NCBI RefSeq assembly: GCF_000785105.2
Contig: NZ_CP018906.1
Coordinates: 1,054,001-1,118,000 of the forward strand
Length of the DNA stretch: 64,000 bases
Direction: 5' to 3'
DNA from: Lentilactobacillus curieae
Lineage (GTDB): Bacteria > Bacillota > Bacilli > Lactobacillales > Lactobacillaceae
Shown one piece after another: positions 26,048 through 34,231 of the stretch (the first letter of the stretch is position 1; every line of letters begins with the position of its first letter). A program made the position numbers and the translations under genes. The notes below the pieces were generated by a model. The model searched no databases. It was not told where the DNA came from and was given only the letters and a program-made list of their open reading frames with translations.

Positions 26048-26716
26048 TTATTCTTCCGTAGCCAACTTTTCAAACTTCTCTACTGCCGCTTGGTCGCCAA
26101 TTACGGTAATGATGTCGTTGTCGTGCAAGACTGTATCTTGTTTGGCAATAAAGGTATCGCTCTTGTCAGCACGAGAAACCGCAATTAATGTAATCCCATA
26201 ACGATTGGTAAGATCCAAATCATTTAGTGACTTTTCAGTTAAATCATCGTTAGACATTTCTAATTCAGCTACTGACAAGGTTCCTGATAACTTTAAATCA
26301 CCAATAATTTTTGGATCCATGGTGTGCAAAGCGATTCGCCGTCCCATATCTCGTTCCGGTTGGATAATTTCATCCGCACCTAAACGTTTTAAAACCCGGG
26401 CGTGGCGCTTATTTTCCGCCTTGCAGATTAAATGCTTAACGCCTAACTCTTTACAAATCATCGTTGCCATAATGCTGGCCTCAATATCGGTTGCAATTGA
26501 AATAAAGACGTTATCAAAGTTACCAATATCCAGTTGTTTTAATGCCAACTCATTTTGAGCATCAGCAACGACTGCCGAAGTGGCAATGTCCCGGTATTGC
26601 TCAACTAACTCTTCTTTTTCGTCAATGACCAGAACCTCTTGGCCATGTTCGACTAGTGTGTCGACAATGCTACCACCAAAAAGTCCTAAGCCAATTACGG
26701 CGTAGTTCTTCTTCAT
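26048..26716 (-). CDS. ktrA: KtrA/TrkA potassium-channel regulatory subunit
   Basis: A 222-residue cytosolic RCK protein that gates the KtrB potassium channel. The N-terminal Rossmann NAD/ATP-binding motif AVIGLGLFGGSIVD (residues 6-19) and the acidic end of strand 2 (VLVID) are typical; the C-terminal RCK_C domain (about 140-222) is the part that binds cyclic di-AMP in Firmicutes. The start follows AAGGAG. It lies 15 bases after ktrB in the same unit. Confidence 0.93.
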   Translation of the reverse strand: MKKNYAVIGLGLFGGSIVDTLVEHGQEVLVIDEKEELVEQYRDIATSAVVADAQNELALKQLDIGNFDNVFISIATDIEASIMATMICKELGVKHLICKAENKRHARVLKRLGADEIIQPERDMGRRIALHTMDPKIIGDLKLSGTLSVAELEMSNDDLTEKSLNDLDLTNRYGITLIAVSRADKSDTFIAKQDTVLHDNDIITVIGDQAAVEKFEKLATEE

Positions 26717-26731
26717 ATTAATGACGCTCCT

Positions 26732-28072
26732 TTATCCAATCATAACGTTTTCTTCTGGGTACCTGAATTCATCGTCAGGGTGCTTAGATGTCAATACAGA
26801 ATACATAACGGTGAAGATTCCGACTCTTCCCATGAACATTAATGCGCAGAAAATCAGTTTTCCAATCCATGTTAGGTTAGGGGTTAATCCTAGTGTCAGG
26901 CCGGTCGTTCCAAATGCAGAGACCACATCGAACACAATGTATTCAAATCCCATGTGCCGGGGAATCGATTCAGTCATCAGTAAGAACAGTGCTGCGATTG
27001 CGAGGGTGACAGTAACCAAAAATCCAAGGGTTAAGGAACGGTTGACGTTATCGTCAGAAAACCGTCTGCCCATGAACGTCGCATCGCGTTTTCCTCGTAA
27101 AATCGACCACACTTTGATTAGCAGAATCCCAACCGTAGTGGTTTTGATACCACCGGCAGTTGAACCTGGTGTACCACCGATAAACATAAGGACGATGGTA
27201 AACAAAACCCCAGCATCAGAAAAACTGTTGTAGTTAAAAATGTAAAACCCAGCTGTTCGTGGAGTAACTGAAACGAAGAAGGTGTCAACCAGCCGTTGGA
27301 AAAAGTTAAGCTGTGAGTGATCACCAAAGTTGCGTTCAGTGGCTAAGAAAACTACGAAACTAATGACGATTAGACCAAGATAAGTAGTCAGGGCTAACTT
27401 TGTGTGGAGTGACAATCGTCGATCCTCGTGGAAGAAGAGAATATCTTTCCAGACAAGGAAACCGAGTGACCCAGAGATAATCAATCCAGACAGAACTAAC
27501 AGCAGGTAAGGATCGCCTGCAAATCGGGTTAATGAATTTGGATATAGATCAAACCCAGCGTTACAAAAGGCGCTAATCGAGTGAAAAATGCTGTACCCCA
27601 GTCCCTTCCAAAAACCGTATCGGGAACCAAAATCCGCAAACAAGAGGATGGTTCCCAGTGCTTGAATCAATAATGAAAAATTCACAACTAGGCGCACAAC
27701 ACTATAAATGTTGGCAGCCGATTGTAAATTTAATGATTGTTGGGTCAGAAGTGACGTTGTTAGGTCAACTTTCCGGCGTAAGAATATGAATAATAGAACG
27801 GCGAAAGTCATAAATCCTAATCCACCAATTTCTACAAGTGCCAAAATCACGACTTTACCAAAAATGCTCCAGTGAATCGCGGTGTTAACAACAGTCATTC
27901 CGGTAATGCAAGTAGCTGATGTGGCCGTGAAAAATGCATCTATGTAATTGGTACTTTGCCCGGAGCGAGTTGCAATCGGTAGGCTTAGTAATAGCGTTCC
28001 AACGATAATTATAATGATGAAACCAAGGGTAAGCATTCTTGGCAATGGTAGCTTTTTATCAACATTTATCAA
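26732..28072 (-). CDS. ktrB: KtrB/TrkH potassium channel subunit
   Basis: A 446-residue membrane protein that imports K+ (with Na+ dependence in many Ktr systems). The four pore-loop repeats can be picked out, including FFTATSATCITGM (about residues 46-58), AFCNAGF, GGTPGSTAGGIKT and AFGTTGLTLG, giving the selectivity-filter glycines. Translation probably begins at TTG 28072 after AAAGGGG; the nearby ATG is out of frame. It forms an operon with ktrA. Confidence 0.92.
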   Translation of the reverse strand: MINVDKKLPLPRMLTLGFIIIIIVGTLLLSLPIATRSGQSTNYIDAFFTATSATCITGMTVVNTAIHWSIFGKVVILALVEIGGLGFMTFAVLLFIFLRRKVDLTTSLLTQQSLNLQSAANIYSVVRLVVNFSLLIQALGTILLFADFGSRYGFWKGLGYSIFHSISAFCNAGFDLYPNSLTRFAGDPYLLLVLSGLIISGSLGFLVWKDILFFHEDRRLSLHTKLALTTYLGLIVISFVVFLATERNFGDHSQLNFFQRLVDTFFVSVTPRTAGFYIFNYNSFSDAGVLFTIVLMFIGGTPGSTAGGIKTTTVGILLIKVWSILRGKRDATFMGRRFSDDNVNRSLTLGFLVTVTLAIAALFLLMTESIPRHMGFEYIVFDVVSAFGTTGLTLGLTPNLTWIGKLIFCALMFMGRVGIFTVMYSVLTSKHPDDEFRYPEENVMIG

Positions 28073-28137
28073 TTGGCATCTTTACCCCTTTCAAAAACTT
28101 CTAAGAACATTATCACACTGAATTATAAATATCTCCA

Positions 28138-28181
28138 ACAGCAAGCGCTTTTTGAGCTATAATTTACTGAGACTATAGCTC
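28138..28181. promoter_or_regulatory. inverted repeat and cre-like sequence between ktrB and codA
   Basis: GAGCTATA (28154-28161) and TATAGCTC (28174-28181) are perfect inverted copies 12 bases apart, and a TATAAT (28158-28163) lies within. Just before it, CAAGCGCTTTTTG (28141-28153 area) resembles half of a catabolite-responsive element, though it departs from the consensus at one end. Either could control codA or ktrB. Confidence 0.35.
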
Positions 28182-28193
28182 GGGGGTATAACG

Positions 28194-29438
28194 ATGTTAA
28201 TTAAAAATGTTCACATTCAAAATGCGGAGGCTGCACAAGACGTCCGTATTGAAGGTGGTAAGTTTGTCGAAATTGCCAAGACAATTTCTGCTCATGATGG
28301 CGAGCAGGTTATTGATGCCACGGATAAACTACTACTGCCACCATTTGTTGATCCGCACGTTCATTTGGATGCCACAATGACTGCTGGTGATCCTGAGTGG
28401 AACCAAACCGGAACTCTGTTTGACGGAATTCGGATTTGGAGTGAACGGAAAAAGACACTCACTAAAGAAGATGTTAAAACTAGGGCCAAACAAGCAATCA
28501 AAACCCAAGTCGCAAATGGAATCCAGTTTGTTCGCAGCCACGTGGACGTGACTGATCCTAACTTGACTGCATTGAAGGCGTTGATTGAAGTTCGCGAAGA
28601 GGTTAAGGACCAGGTAGAACTTCAGTTGGTTGCCTTCCCACAAGAAGGAATCCTATCATTTCCAAACGGAAAGGAATTGATGACAGAGGCAGCTGATTTA
28701 GGTGCTGATGCCATTGGTGGAATTCCTCACTTCGAGTTTACCCGTGAATACGCAGTTGAATCACTCAAATTTTTGATGAAGCTAGCTGAACAAAAGGATA
28801 AATTGGTTGATGTTCACTGTGACGAAATTGATGATCCTCAATCACGTAGTTTGGAAACCTTAGCAACCCTAGCTCTTGAAAGCAAGATGGGCGATAAGGT
28901 GACAGCTAGTCATACTACAGCAATGGGATCATATAATGATGCTTACGCATATAAACTATTTAGATTATTAAAGATGTCCAACATTAACTTCATTGCTAAT
29001 CCGCTAGTAAATACTAATCTTGGTGGTAGGTTTGATACCTATCCAAAGCGTAGAGGGATGACAAGGGTCAAGGAACTCCACGAGGATGGCATTAATGTTG
29101 CATTTGGTGAAGATGATATTAAGGATCCTTGGTACCCAATGGGAAATGGTAATATGCTTGATGCCTTGCACATGGGGCTTCACGTTGGTCACTTGATGGG
29201 ATACAACGATATTTTGAACTCATATCAATTCATTACGTTTAATGGTGCTAAAGCAATGCATGTGACTGACCACTACGGAATTGAAGTGGGTAAGCCGGCA
29301 AACTGCATTATCATGAATAATGATAACTTCTATAATGCGCTTAATGAACGTTCTGAAGTTTTGTACTCAATTCATAATGGAGAAGTTTTGGTAAAAACGG
29401 AGCCTAAGCAGGTTGATAATCGATTTAGGGAACGTTAA
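28194..29438 (+). CDS. codA: cytosine deaminase-like amidohydrolase
   Basis: A 414-residue metal-dependent amidohydrolase of the CodA family, which deaminate cytosine to uracil in pyrimidine salvage. Seen are the metal site HVHLD (residues 55-59), RSHVDV, HCDEIDD with the proton-shuttling Glu, SHTTAMGSY, and FGEDDIKDPWYPMG. In the E. coli enzyme the last motif begins GHDD, so His is replaced by Glu here while the metal-binding Asp is kept. The start follows GGGGG by about eight bases. It is a single-gene unit with a perfect terminator. No cytosine permease is adjacent. Related substrates such as creatinine-type rings cannot be excluded. Confidence 0.85.
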   Translation: MLIKNVHIQNAEAAQDVRIEGGKFVEIAKTISAHDGEQVIDATDKLLLPPFVDPHVHLDATMTAGDPEWNQTGTLFDGIRIWSERKKTLTKEDVKTRAKQAIKTQVANGIQFVRSHVDVTDPNLTALKALIEVREEVKDQVELQLVAFPQEGILSFPNGKELMTEAADLGADAIGGIPHFEFTREYAVESLKFLMKLAEQKDKLVDVHCDEIDDPQSRSLETLATLALESKMGDKVTASHTTAMGSYNDAYAYKLFRLLKMSNINFIANPLVNTNLGGRFDTYPKRRGMTRVKELHEDGINVAFGEDDIKDPWYPMGNGNMLDALHMGLHVGHLMGYNDILNSYQFITFNGAKAMHVTDHYGIEVGKPANCIIMNNDNFYNALNERSEVLYSIHNGEVLVKTEPKQVDNRFRER

Positions 29439-29440
29439 AG

Positions 29441-29477
29441 AGAAGAGACGATGTTAAAAACATCGTCTCTTCTTTTA
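29441..29477. terminator. terminator between codA and lysR-type gene
   Basis: A 15-bp perfect stem AGAAGAGACGATGTT / AACATCGTCTCTTCT with a three-base loop; TTTT follows. Confidence 0.88.
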
Positions 29478-29487
29478 ATTAAGTCCT

Positions 29488-30366
29488 TCACTTCAAAATG
29501 TCTGAAATTTGTTCCGCTATCTTCGCAAACGTCTTTTCTTTTGGGGTTCCGGGGATGTAAACTAGGCTTAGCTCATGATTAATATCAAAGTCAGCTAATT
29601 CAAAAGTACTTAAGTGAAAATACTGAGGCAGTGAATTAACTGCTGATTCATACATAAAACTAATTCCGACATTTTCGCTCAGTAATTGCTGAATAGTGAC
29701 AATATCGCCAATCGAAATAACTTTTGCGAAATCATCTAGATCATAATTCATACTAGCTAACCAATTTTCAAAGATAAACCGGCTTCCTGAGCCAGGTTCA
29801 CGAATCAGCAACTGCCTGTTTAAAATATCCTTGATACTTACCTTTGCTTGGCTTAAAGGGCTATCGGCGCTGCATACACCAATGAACTTATCAGTACTAA
29901 TTGGAATACTAGCAAAATTTTGACGCTCAAAGTTTCCTTCAATCAACCCAAATTCAATTTCCCCACTGGCTAGTTGCTCGATAATCGTAGTGGTGTTTTT
30001 TACCGTACAGTTGATTCTTGGATAAGTTCGCGTCAAAGATTTAATGAATTCAGGCTCAATCATTTCATTGAAGGATAGGGTGGTACCAAACGAAATGCTT
30101 TTGACTTGTTGGGAATCAGAGATTTGTGCTAGCACTTGCTGAGTTTGAGTTTCGGTACGCTCAATTAGCCTAGCTAATTCGGTTCCTTCTTGAGTGAATG
30201 TCAGTTTTGATTTGTTGTAATCTACTAGTTTTAAATTGAGTTCTTGTTGCAGTGCCCGAACCTTCTGAGAAACGGCAGGTTGGGTAACGAATAGTTGCTT
30301 GGCGGTTTCTGTGTAGGACTTGGTTTTGTATAGAGTTAGAAACGTTGTGTATTTTGAATCCAGCAT
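29488..30366 (-). CDS. LysR-family regulator of the YeiH-type gene
   Basis: A 292-residue LysR-type regulator. The N-terminal helix-turn-helix reads YTETAKQLFVTQPAVSQKVR (about residues 17-36), and the rest is a type-2 periplasmic-binding-like effector domain. The start follows GAGGTG. It is divergent from a YeiH-family transporter, the pairing also known from enterobacterial YeiE-YeiH, so it probably controls that gene. A 15-bp palindrome lies directly before its ribosome binding site. The effector is unknown. Confidence 0.88.
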   Translation of the reverse strand: MLDSKYTTFLTLYKTKSYTETAKQLFVTQPAVSQKVRALQQELNLKLVDYNKSKLTFTQEGTELARLIERTETQTQQVLAQISDSQQVKSISFGTTLSFNEMIEPEFIKSLTRTYPRINCTVKNTTTIIEQLASGEIEFGLIEGNFERQNFASIPISTDKFIGVCSADSPLSQAKVSIKDILNRQLLIREPGSGSRFIFENWLASMNYDLDDFAKVISIGDIVTIQQLLSENVGISFMYESAVNSLPQYFHLSTFELADFDINHELSLVYIPGTPKEKTFAKIAEQISDILK

Positions 30367-30377
30367 AAAATCACCTC

Positions 30378-30392
30378 ATAAGTTGTACTTAT
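30378..30392. promoter_or_regulatory. palindrome ATAAGTTGTACTTAT, candidate LysR-type site
   Basis: ATAAGT and ACTTAT are perfect inverted copies around TGT. The site sits between the divergent LysR and YeiH genes, next to the regulator's ribosome binding site, suggesting autoregulation. Binding has not been shown. Confidence 0.5.
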
Positions 30393-30466
30393 ATGGGTAT
30401 CATACTTAATAATTTTGAATTATACAACGACTTTGGTAAGCTATTATTATCTACGGAGGGATGAGA

Positions 30467-31498
30467 ATGAAGAATTATAGTATTTTGGAAATGAAGAGTT
30501 TCGGTCTTGCGGCAATTCTAACTTTGATTTGTGCGCTGATTGGAACTTTCATGGCTGGTTTGCCATATCTTAGCTTGATTGGTGCGCTGGTTATTTCCCT
30601 AATTATGGGAATGGTATTTCAGGTGTTTAAAACACCAGTTGAAAATGCCAAAATTGGAATTGGCTTTATTTCAAATAAATTTTTGCGTTTAGGAATTATT
30701 TTATTAGGATTTAAGCTTAACTTGATTGACCTAGCTCGTGCTGGAGTCAAGACAATTTTATTGGCGGTTGTTGTTGTAACGGGAACTATCATCCTGACTT
30801 ATACAATTTCTCGCAAGTTACACGTTGAAAAAGAATTAGCTATTTTAGCTGCTGGTGGTACTGGAATTTGTGGTGCTGCTGCAGTAATGGGGATTTCACC
30901 CCAAATCAAGGTTCCGGAAGAACAAGCTGAACATCAACACGAAAACGAAGTGTTGGCTGTTGCGATTGTTGCTATCTTAGGAACTGTCTTTACTTTAGTA
31001 GATATTGGAATCAAGCCATTGTTGCACTTAACTCCAACTCAATTTGGTGTTATGACCGGTGCTTCACTGCACGAAATTGCTCATGCGGTTGCTGCTGGTA
31101 GTGCCGGTGGTCCTGTCAGTTTGGATGCTTCAATCATCACAAAGCTTTCACGGGTTTTGATGTTAGCTCCAGCAAGTTTGATTATTGGTGCTTGGTACCA
31201 ACGTAGTAATGCCAAAGAAACTGGTAATACTGAAAAGGCAAAGCTACCAATTCCATGGTTTATGGCTGGCTTTATCATCGCCAGTGTGATTGGAACTTTC
31301 TTACCATTGGGTGCCAGCTTGTTGGCCCTATTGGTTAAGGCTGCATACCTATTCTTAGGGATGGCAATGGCCGCTCTTGGAATGAGTGTTAACTTTAAAG
31401 TCATTTTCCAGCGTGGAAAGAATGTATTCTTAGCTGCAATTATTTCATCAATCATTTTGTTATTGTTCTCAATTTTAGTAGTTAAGTTGTTCTTCTAA
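30467..31498 (+). CDS. YeiH/UPF0324-family membrane transporter
   Basis: A 343-residue membrane protein with about ten helices of the YeiH (UPF0324) family, often annotated as putative sulfate exporters. Family marks are ILLGFKLNL (about residues 77-85), AAGGTGICGAAAV (about 126-138) and the GASLHEIAHAVAAG segment (about 195-208). ATG 30467 is chosen over an ATG two codons upstream that overlaps GGAGGG. It is divergent from a LysR-type gene and ends in a strong terminator. What it carries is not established. Confidence 0.85.
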   Translation: MKNYSILEMKSFGLAAILTLICALIGTFMAGLPYLSLIGALVISLIMGMVFQVFKTPVENAKIGIGFISNKFLRLGIILLGFKLNLIDLARAGVKTILLAVVVVTGTIILTYTISRKLHVEKELAILAAGGTGICGAAAVMGISPQIKVPEEQAEHQHENEVLAVAIVAILGTVFTLVDIGIKPLLHLTPTQFGVMTGASLHEIAHAVAAGSAGGPVSLDASIITKLSRVLMLAPASLIIGAWYQRSNAKETGNTEKAKLPIPWFMAGFIIASVIGTFLPLGASLLALLVKAAYLFLGMAMAALGMSVNFKVIFQRGKNVFLAAIISSIILLLFSILVVKLFF

Positions 31499-31504
31499 TA
31501 GAAA

Positions 31505-31537
31505 ACTCGAAGCCTGAAGGGGCTTCGAGTTTTTTTA
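31505..31537. terminator. terminator after the YeiH-type gene
   Basis: ACTCGAAGCC pairs with GGCTTCGAGT around TGAAGG, followed by T7. Confidence 0.88.
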
Positions 31538-31542
31538 TACCA

Positions 31543-32136
31543 TTATTTTAAAGATAGTGGAACCAGAGTCAAAATGAACGCCACGATGTATATTATCCAG
31601 ACAGGCTTTAGTGCAGTACCAACTGCCCGAATCCAATTAATTATAAATAAACTCTGGTATCTATATTGAAGGTTTTCATGATAATTTTCATTTATGTCAA
31701 AAACAATTTTTAAATTTAGTAAGCACCAGATAATGGCCCCAAAAGATGTGACGATGCTTAACACCGCTAATAGTGGCTGGGAGAGAATCCCCAAAAAATC
31801 GATTGCTAGTGTAAAGATAGCTATTGAAAAAGGAACGGTGGTGCTAATTGATAACCAAACTGACGAGAAAAATTTGGTAGGAATAATTGTTAGTATTAAT
31901 GCATTTAAAACGATGTGCAAATATCCCTTGAATAAAACTAATAAATCTTTTAATCCATAAGTATCAACTCCAGTTGATGAGTCCAGTGATTCATGTGAAA
32001 GTAAACTGGAAGCAAATCCGAGTGACTCCGCGAATATGAGAATAATTGATAAGCTAAGCATTAAGTACCAATACTTATTCTTAGTTAATTCGTGTAGGTA
32101 TTCTTTCATTTTATTTTTGGTAATTAGTTGTCTCAT
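31543..32136 (-). CDS. membrane protein of unknown function (Yip1-like layout)
   Basis: A 197-residue protein with a short charged N-terminus and about five membrane helices (roughly 22-40, 65-90, 95-115, 120-140, 175-195). The layout recalls YIP1/DUF1282 membrane proteins, but no motif confirms that. The ATG at 32136 follows a GGGAGGGG and is preferred over an ATG 15 codons upstream. It is preceded by the terminator of the fructosamine kinase gene, so it needs its own promoter; none is clear. Confidence 0.6.
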   Translation of the reverse strand: MRQLITKNKMKEYLHELTKNKYWYLMLSLSIILIFAESLGFASSLLSHESLDSSTGVDTYGLKDLLVLFKGYLHIVLNALILTIIPTKFFSSVWLSISTTVPFSIAIFTLAIDFLGILSQPLLAVLSIVTSFGAIIWCLLNLKIVFDINENYHENLQYRYQSLFIINWIRAVGTALKPVWIIYIVAFILTLVPLSLK

Positions 32137-32199
32137 TGCTTCCGATCCCCTCCCCGCACCATTAGTTTGAGAATACCCCAATTACAAATATCTGGATAA

Positions 32200-32230
32200 A
32201 AAAAGGTCAACCAATTTTCGGTTGACCTTC
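32200..32230 (-). terminator. terminator of the fructosamine kinase gene
   Basis: AAGGTCAACC (32203-32212) and GGTTGACCTT (32220-32229), a perfect 10-bp stem; on the - strand U7 follows. Confidence 0.88.
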
Positions 32231-32238
32231 ATGTTTTA

Positions 32239-33093
32239 TTAGAATCCTTGAATCTTATTCATTTCTGATTGGACTCCACTTGCGTACATTGAACCAAACT
32301 TAACCAGGTGAACCATTAAGTAGTACATTCGGTAAAATTCAATTCGTTGGTCTGAACCCTCATCCAGCGGGTAAGCCTCGTTATAGGCCTGATAAAAGTT
32401 AGCATCAAACCCACCAAATACCGTTGTGACACCTAAATCAAACTCGCGGTCACCATAAAATGATGATGGGTCGATTAGGGCAGGCTGACCGATATCGGTA
32501 AACATATAATTGCCTCCCCAAAGATCGCCGTGTAAAAGTGAAGGCTCGCTGTGGTGGGCTGCCAGCTTATCTATGATAATTTGGCGGACCTTTCGGTATT
32601 GTTCAAGTTCAGCAGGTGACCACAAGTTGTGCTCTAAAATTGCGTCGCGAAGTTTGTCTAGACGACGTTCAACAAAAATTTCCGTCCAGGAATCTGTCCA
32701 TGCATTATCAAACTCAAGTTCATTTCCCTGATATTTGGTGTCAAAACCAAACTGTCCGTTAGGGCTGATGTGGTGATGTAATTTGGCTACCAGTTTTCCT
32801 AAATCGGATTGACTCCCCATACCCGATTCAAAATATGTAATTAGTAGGTAAGCATCTCCCTGGATTTCACCGTTGGCAATTACGCGGGGAGCCAAGATAT
32901 CTGCATTTGCGAATTCCTTAAGCCCGGCAATTTCGCCTGCGTAAAAGTCAGCATCTCGGCCTGGCTGAGTAAGGAGGAATAATGTCCCGTCATCTGTGTC
33001 AAGTTTGTAAGCTTCGTTAACGTCTCCACCACCAACTGGGGTTGCGGTTTTGATCCCAGTTAGAGGTAGTTGGTGCAACCATTGCTCATTCAT
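32239..33093 (-). CDS. fructosamine kinase family protein
   Basis: A 284-residue aminoglycoside-phosphotransferase-fold kinase of the fructosamine/ketosamine-3-kinase family, which phosphorylate sugars attached to amines so that they fall off (protein deglycation). Visible are the nucleotide lysine region, the catalytic loop LLHGDLWGGN and the metal-binding ALIDPSSFYGDREFDLG. Length is that of the bacterial family. ATG 33093 follows GAGGTGA. It is a single-gene unit. The natural substrate, a glycated protein or a small ribulosamine, cannot be told. Confidence 0.88.
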   Translation of the reverse strand: MNEQWLHQLPLTGIKTATPVGGGDVNEAYKLDTDDGTLFLLTQPGRDADFYAGEIAGLKEFANADILAPRVIANGEIQGDAYLLITYFESGMGSQSDLGKLVAKLHHHISPNGQFGFDTKYQGNELEFDNAWTDSWTEIFVERRLDKLRDAILEHNLWSPAELEQYRKVRQIIIDKLAAHHSEPSLLHGDLWGGNYMFTDIGQPALIDPSSFYGDREFDLGVTTVFGGFDANFYQAYNEAYPLDEGSDQRIEFYRMYYLMVHLVKFGSMYASGVQSEMNKIQGF

Positions 33094-33275
33094 AAAAATC
33101 ACCTCACCACAATTGTAGGTCAGATTTTAAATCGTTCAATAGTTGTTAGTAATAAAGGTAATTTAATCGTATTCATTTTGAAATATAATTTTTTTCAAAT
33201 TGTCACAGAAATCGCGCTATTGGCGGTGTATCATAGAAAACCACGAGGGGAGTATTCATACAGAAGGAGAAGATC

Positions 33276-33638
33276 ATGCAAAAACACCAAATTGTTTACT
33301 ACATAGATGAAGGATACGATAGTCCCCAACTACAAATGATTCAGGAACTTATGGGAGTTCCAAACACCATTGGCAACGGTCAGGTCAAGCCAATTGACAG
33401 TGATGCGCTTCGTGAATACACCCGGGGATTTACATTTGAGGTTGTTTACTGTAACAACCATAAACTAGAGAACGTTCAGAATTGGGAAGTTAGACGGATT
33501 TTGAAGAATGCTAAATCATGTCCGTTACCAATCGTTGAGATCGATGATTTCGTGGTTTGCCGCGGAAGGTTACTAAGTGCGGGGGAATTAGCGCAAATAT
33601 TGAATGGCCGAAGCTTTGCAGCCAGTCATTCTAGATGA
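33276..33638 (+). CDS. small protein, possible thioredoxin-like fold
   Basis: A 120-residue soluble protein of unknown function. The second half, PLPIVEIDDFVVCRGRLLSAGELAQI (given here only by its ends: Pro-Leu-Pro near residue 83, Leu-Ser-Ala-Gly near 100), resembles the cis-Pro and final strand-helix of thioredoxin/glutaredoxin-like or ArsD-like proteins, but there is no CXXC at the N-terminus. The ATG follows AAGGAG. It is a lone gene with a terminator after it. The fold call is tentative. Confidence 0.55.
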   Translation: MQKHQIVYYIDEGYDSPQLQMIQELMGVPNTIGNGQVKPIDSDALREYTRGFTFEVVYCNNHKLENVQNWEVRRILKNAKSCPLPIVEIDDFVVCRGRLLSAGELAQILNGRSFAASHSR

Positions 33639-33676
33639 AAAAACGGCTTAGGTATTAAACCTAAGCCGTTTTTGTG
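33639..33676. terminator. bidirectional terminator
   Basis: AAACGGCTTAGGT (33641-33653) and ACCTAAGCCGTTT (33659-33671), a perfect 13-bp stem with a five-base loop, shared by convergent genes. Confidence 0.9.
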
Positions 33677-34108
33677 TTAACTTTTCTTCTTGGCAGCCGC
33701 CGCTGCCTTTTTTTTCTTGGATCTGCTCTTTAAAACGTCCTTTAACTCAACGATGTCGTCTTCATGCTTAACTTTCCATTGCTTATATGAAGAACTTGAA
33801 TCTGTATCACCAGGCTTAAGACCTGTATCGAGCCAGAACAGTGCTTCAGTTAAACTGGAAAAGTTGTGCATCCAAAGTGTTTGACCATTTTCAGAGTCAA
33901 AAGCTACATATGAACGAGCATGTCTCGCCAAAAAAGTGTGCTTACGAATCTTAAATGCCTCACGTTTTCTGGTCAAGCGATAATCAGGTAGTATATACTT
34001 ACCTTGACGTTTTAATTGTGGGAACCGCTCGTTAATTTGATCTGAACGATCTTTGAGCAGCGCCTTAGCTTCTTCAACACTAATTAGTGTTGCGTTTAAT
34101 TGGGTCAT
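33677..34108 (-). CDS. conserved-looking protein with Lys/Ala-rich tail
   Basis: A 143-residue soluble protein of unknown function. Residues 1-120 look like a small alpha/beta domain with many Arg and Lys and aromatic residues (for example YVAFDSENGQTLWMHNF). The last 15 residues are a basic tail of Lys and Ala, as found in proteins that touch nucleic acid. ATG 34108 follows AAGGGGG. No family was recognised. Confidence 0.65.
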   Translation of the reverse strand: MTQLNATLISVEEAKALLKDRSDQINERFPQLKRQGKYILPDYRLTRKREAFKIRKHTFLARHARSYVAFDSENGQTLWMHNFSSLTEALFWLDTGLKPGDTDSSSSYKQWKVKHEDDIVELKDVLKSRSKKKKAAAAAKKKS

Positions 34109-34231
34109 TGCGATTGCCCCCTTTGCTAATATTTTCGCATAGATTTATCTAATTGAAAAGAACAATGGAAAAAATATAATTGATTATTAAGAATTTTATG
34201 TTACTTTGTTTTAATTTGGAGGTTGAATTTT

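Noticed and set aside
26721-27233. 170-codon open frame antisense to ktrB
   Set aside because: It lies wholly within the ktrB reading region on the other strand, lacks a proper ribosome binding site, and its composition is that of a shadow frame.
28138-28153. A functional catabolite-responsive element before codA
   Set aside because: Only the core AAGCGCTT fits; the outer consensus bases do not match well enough to claim it as a firm cre site.
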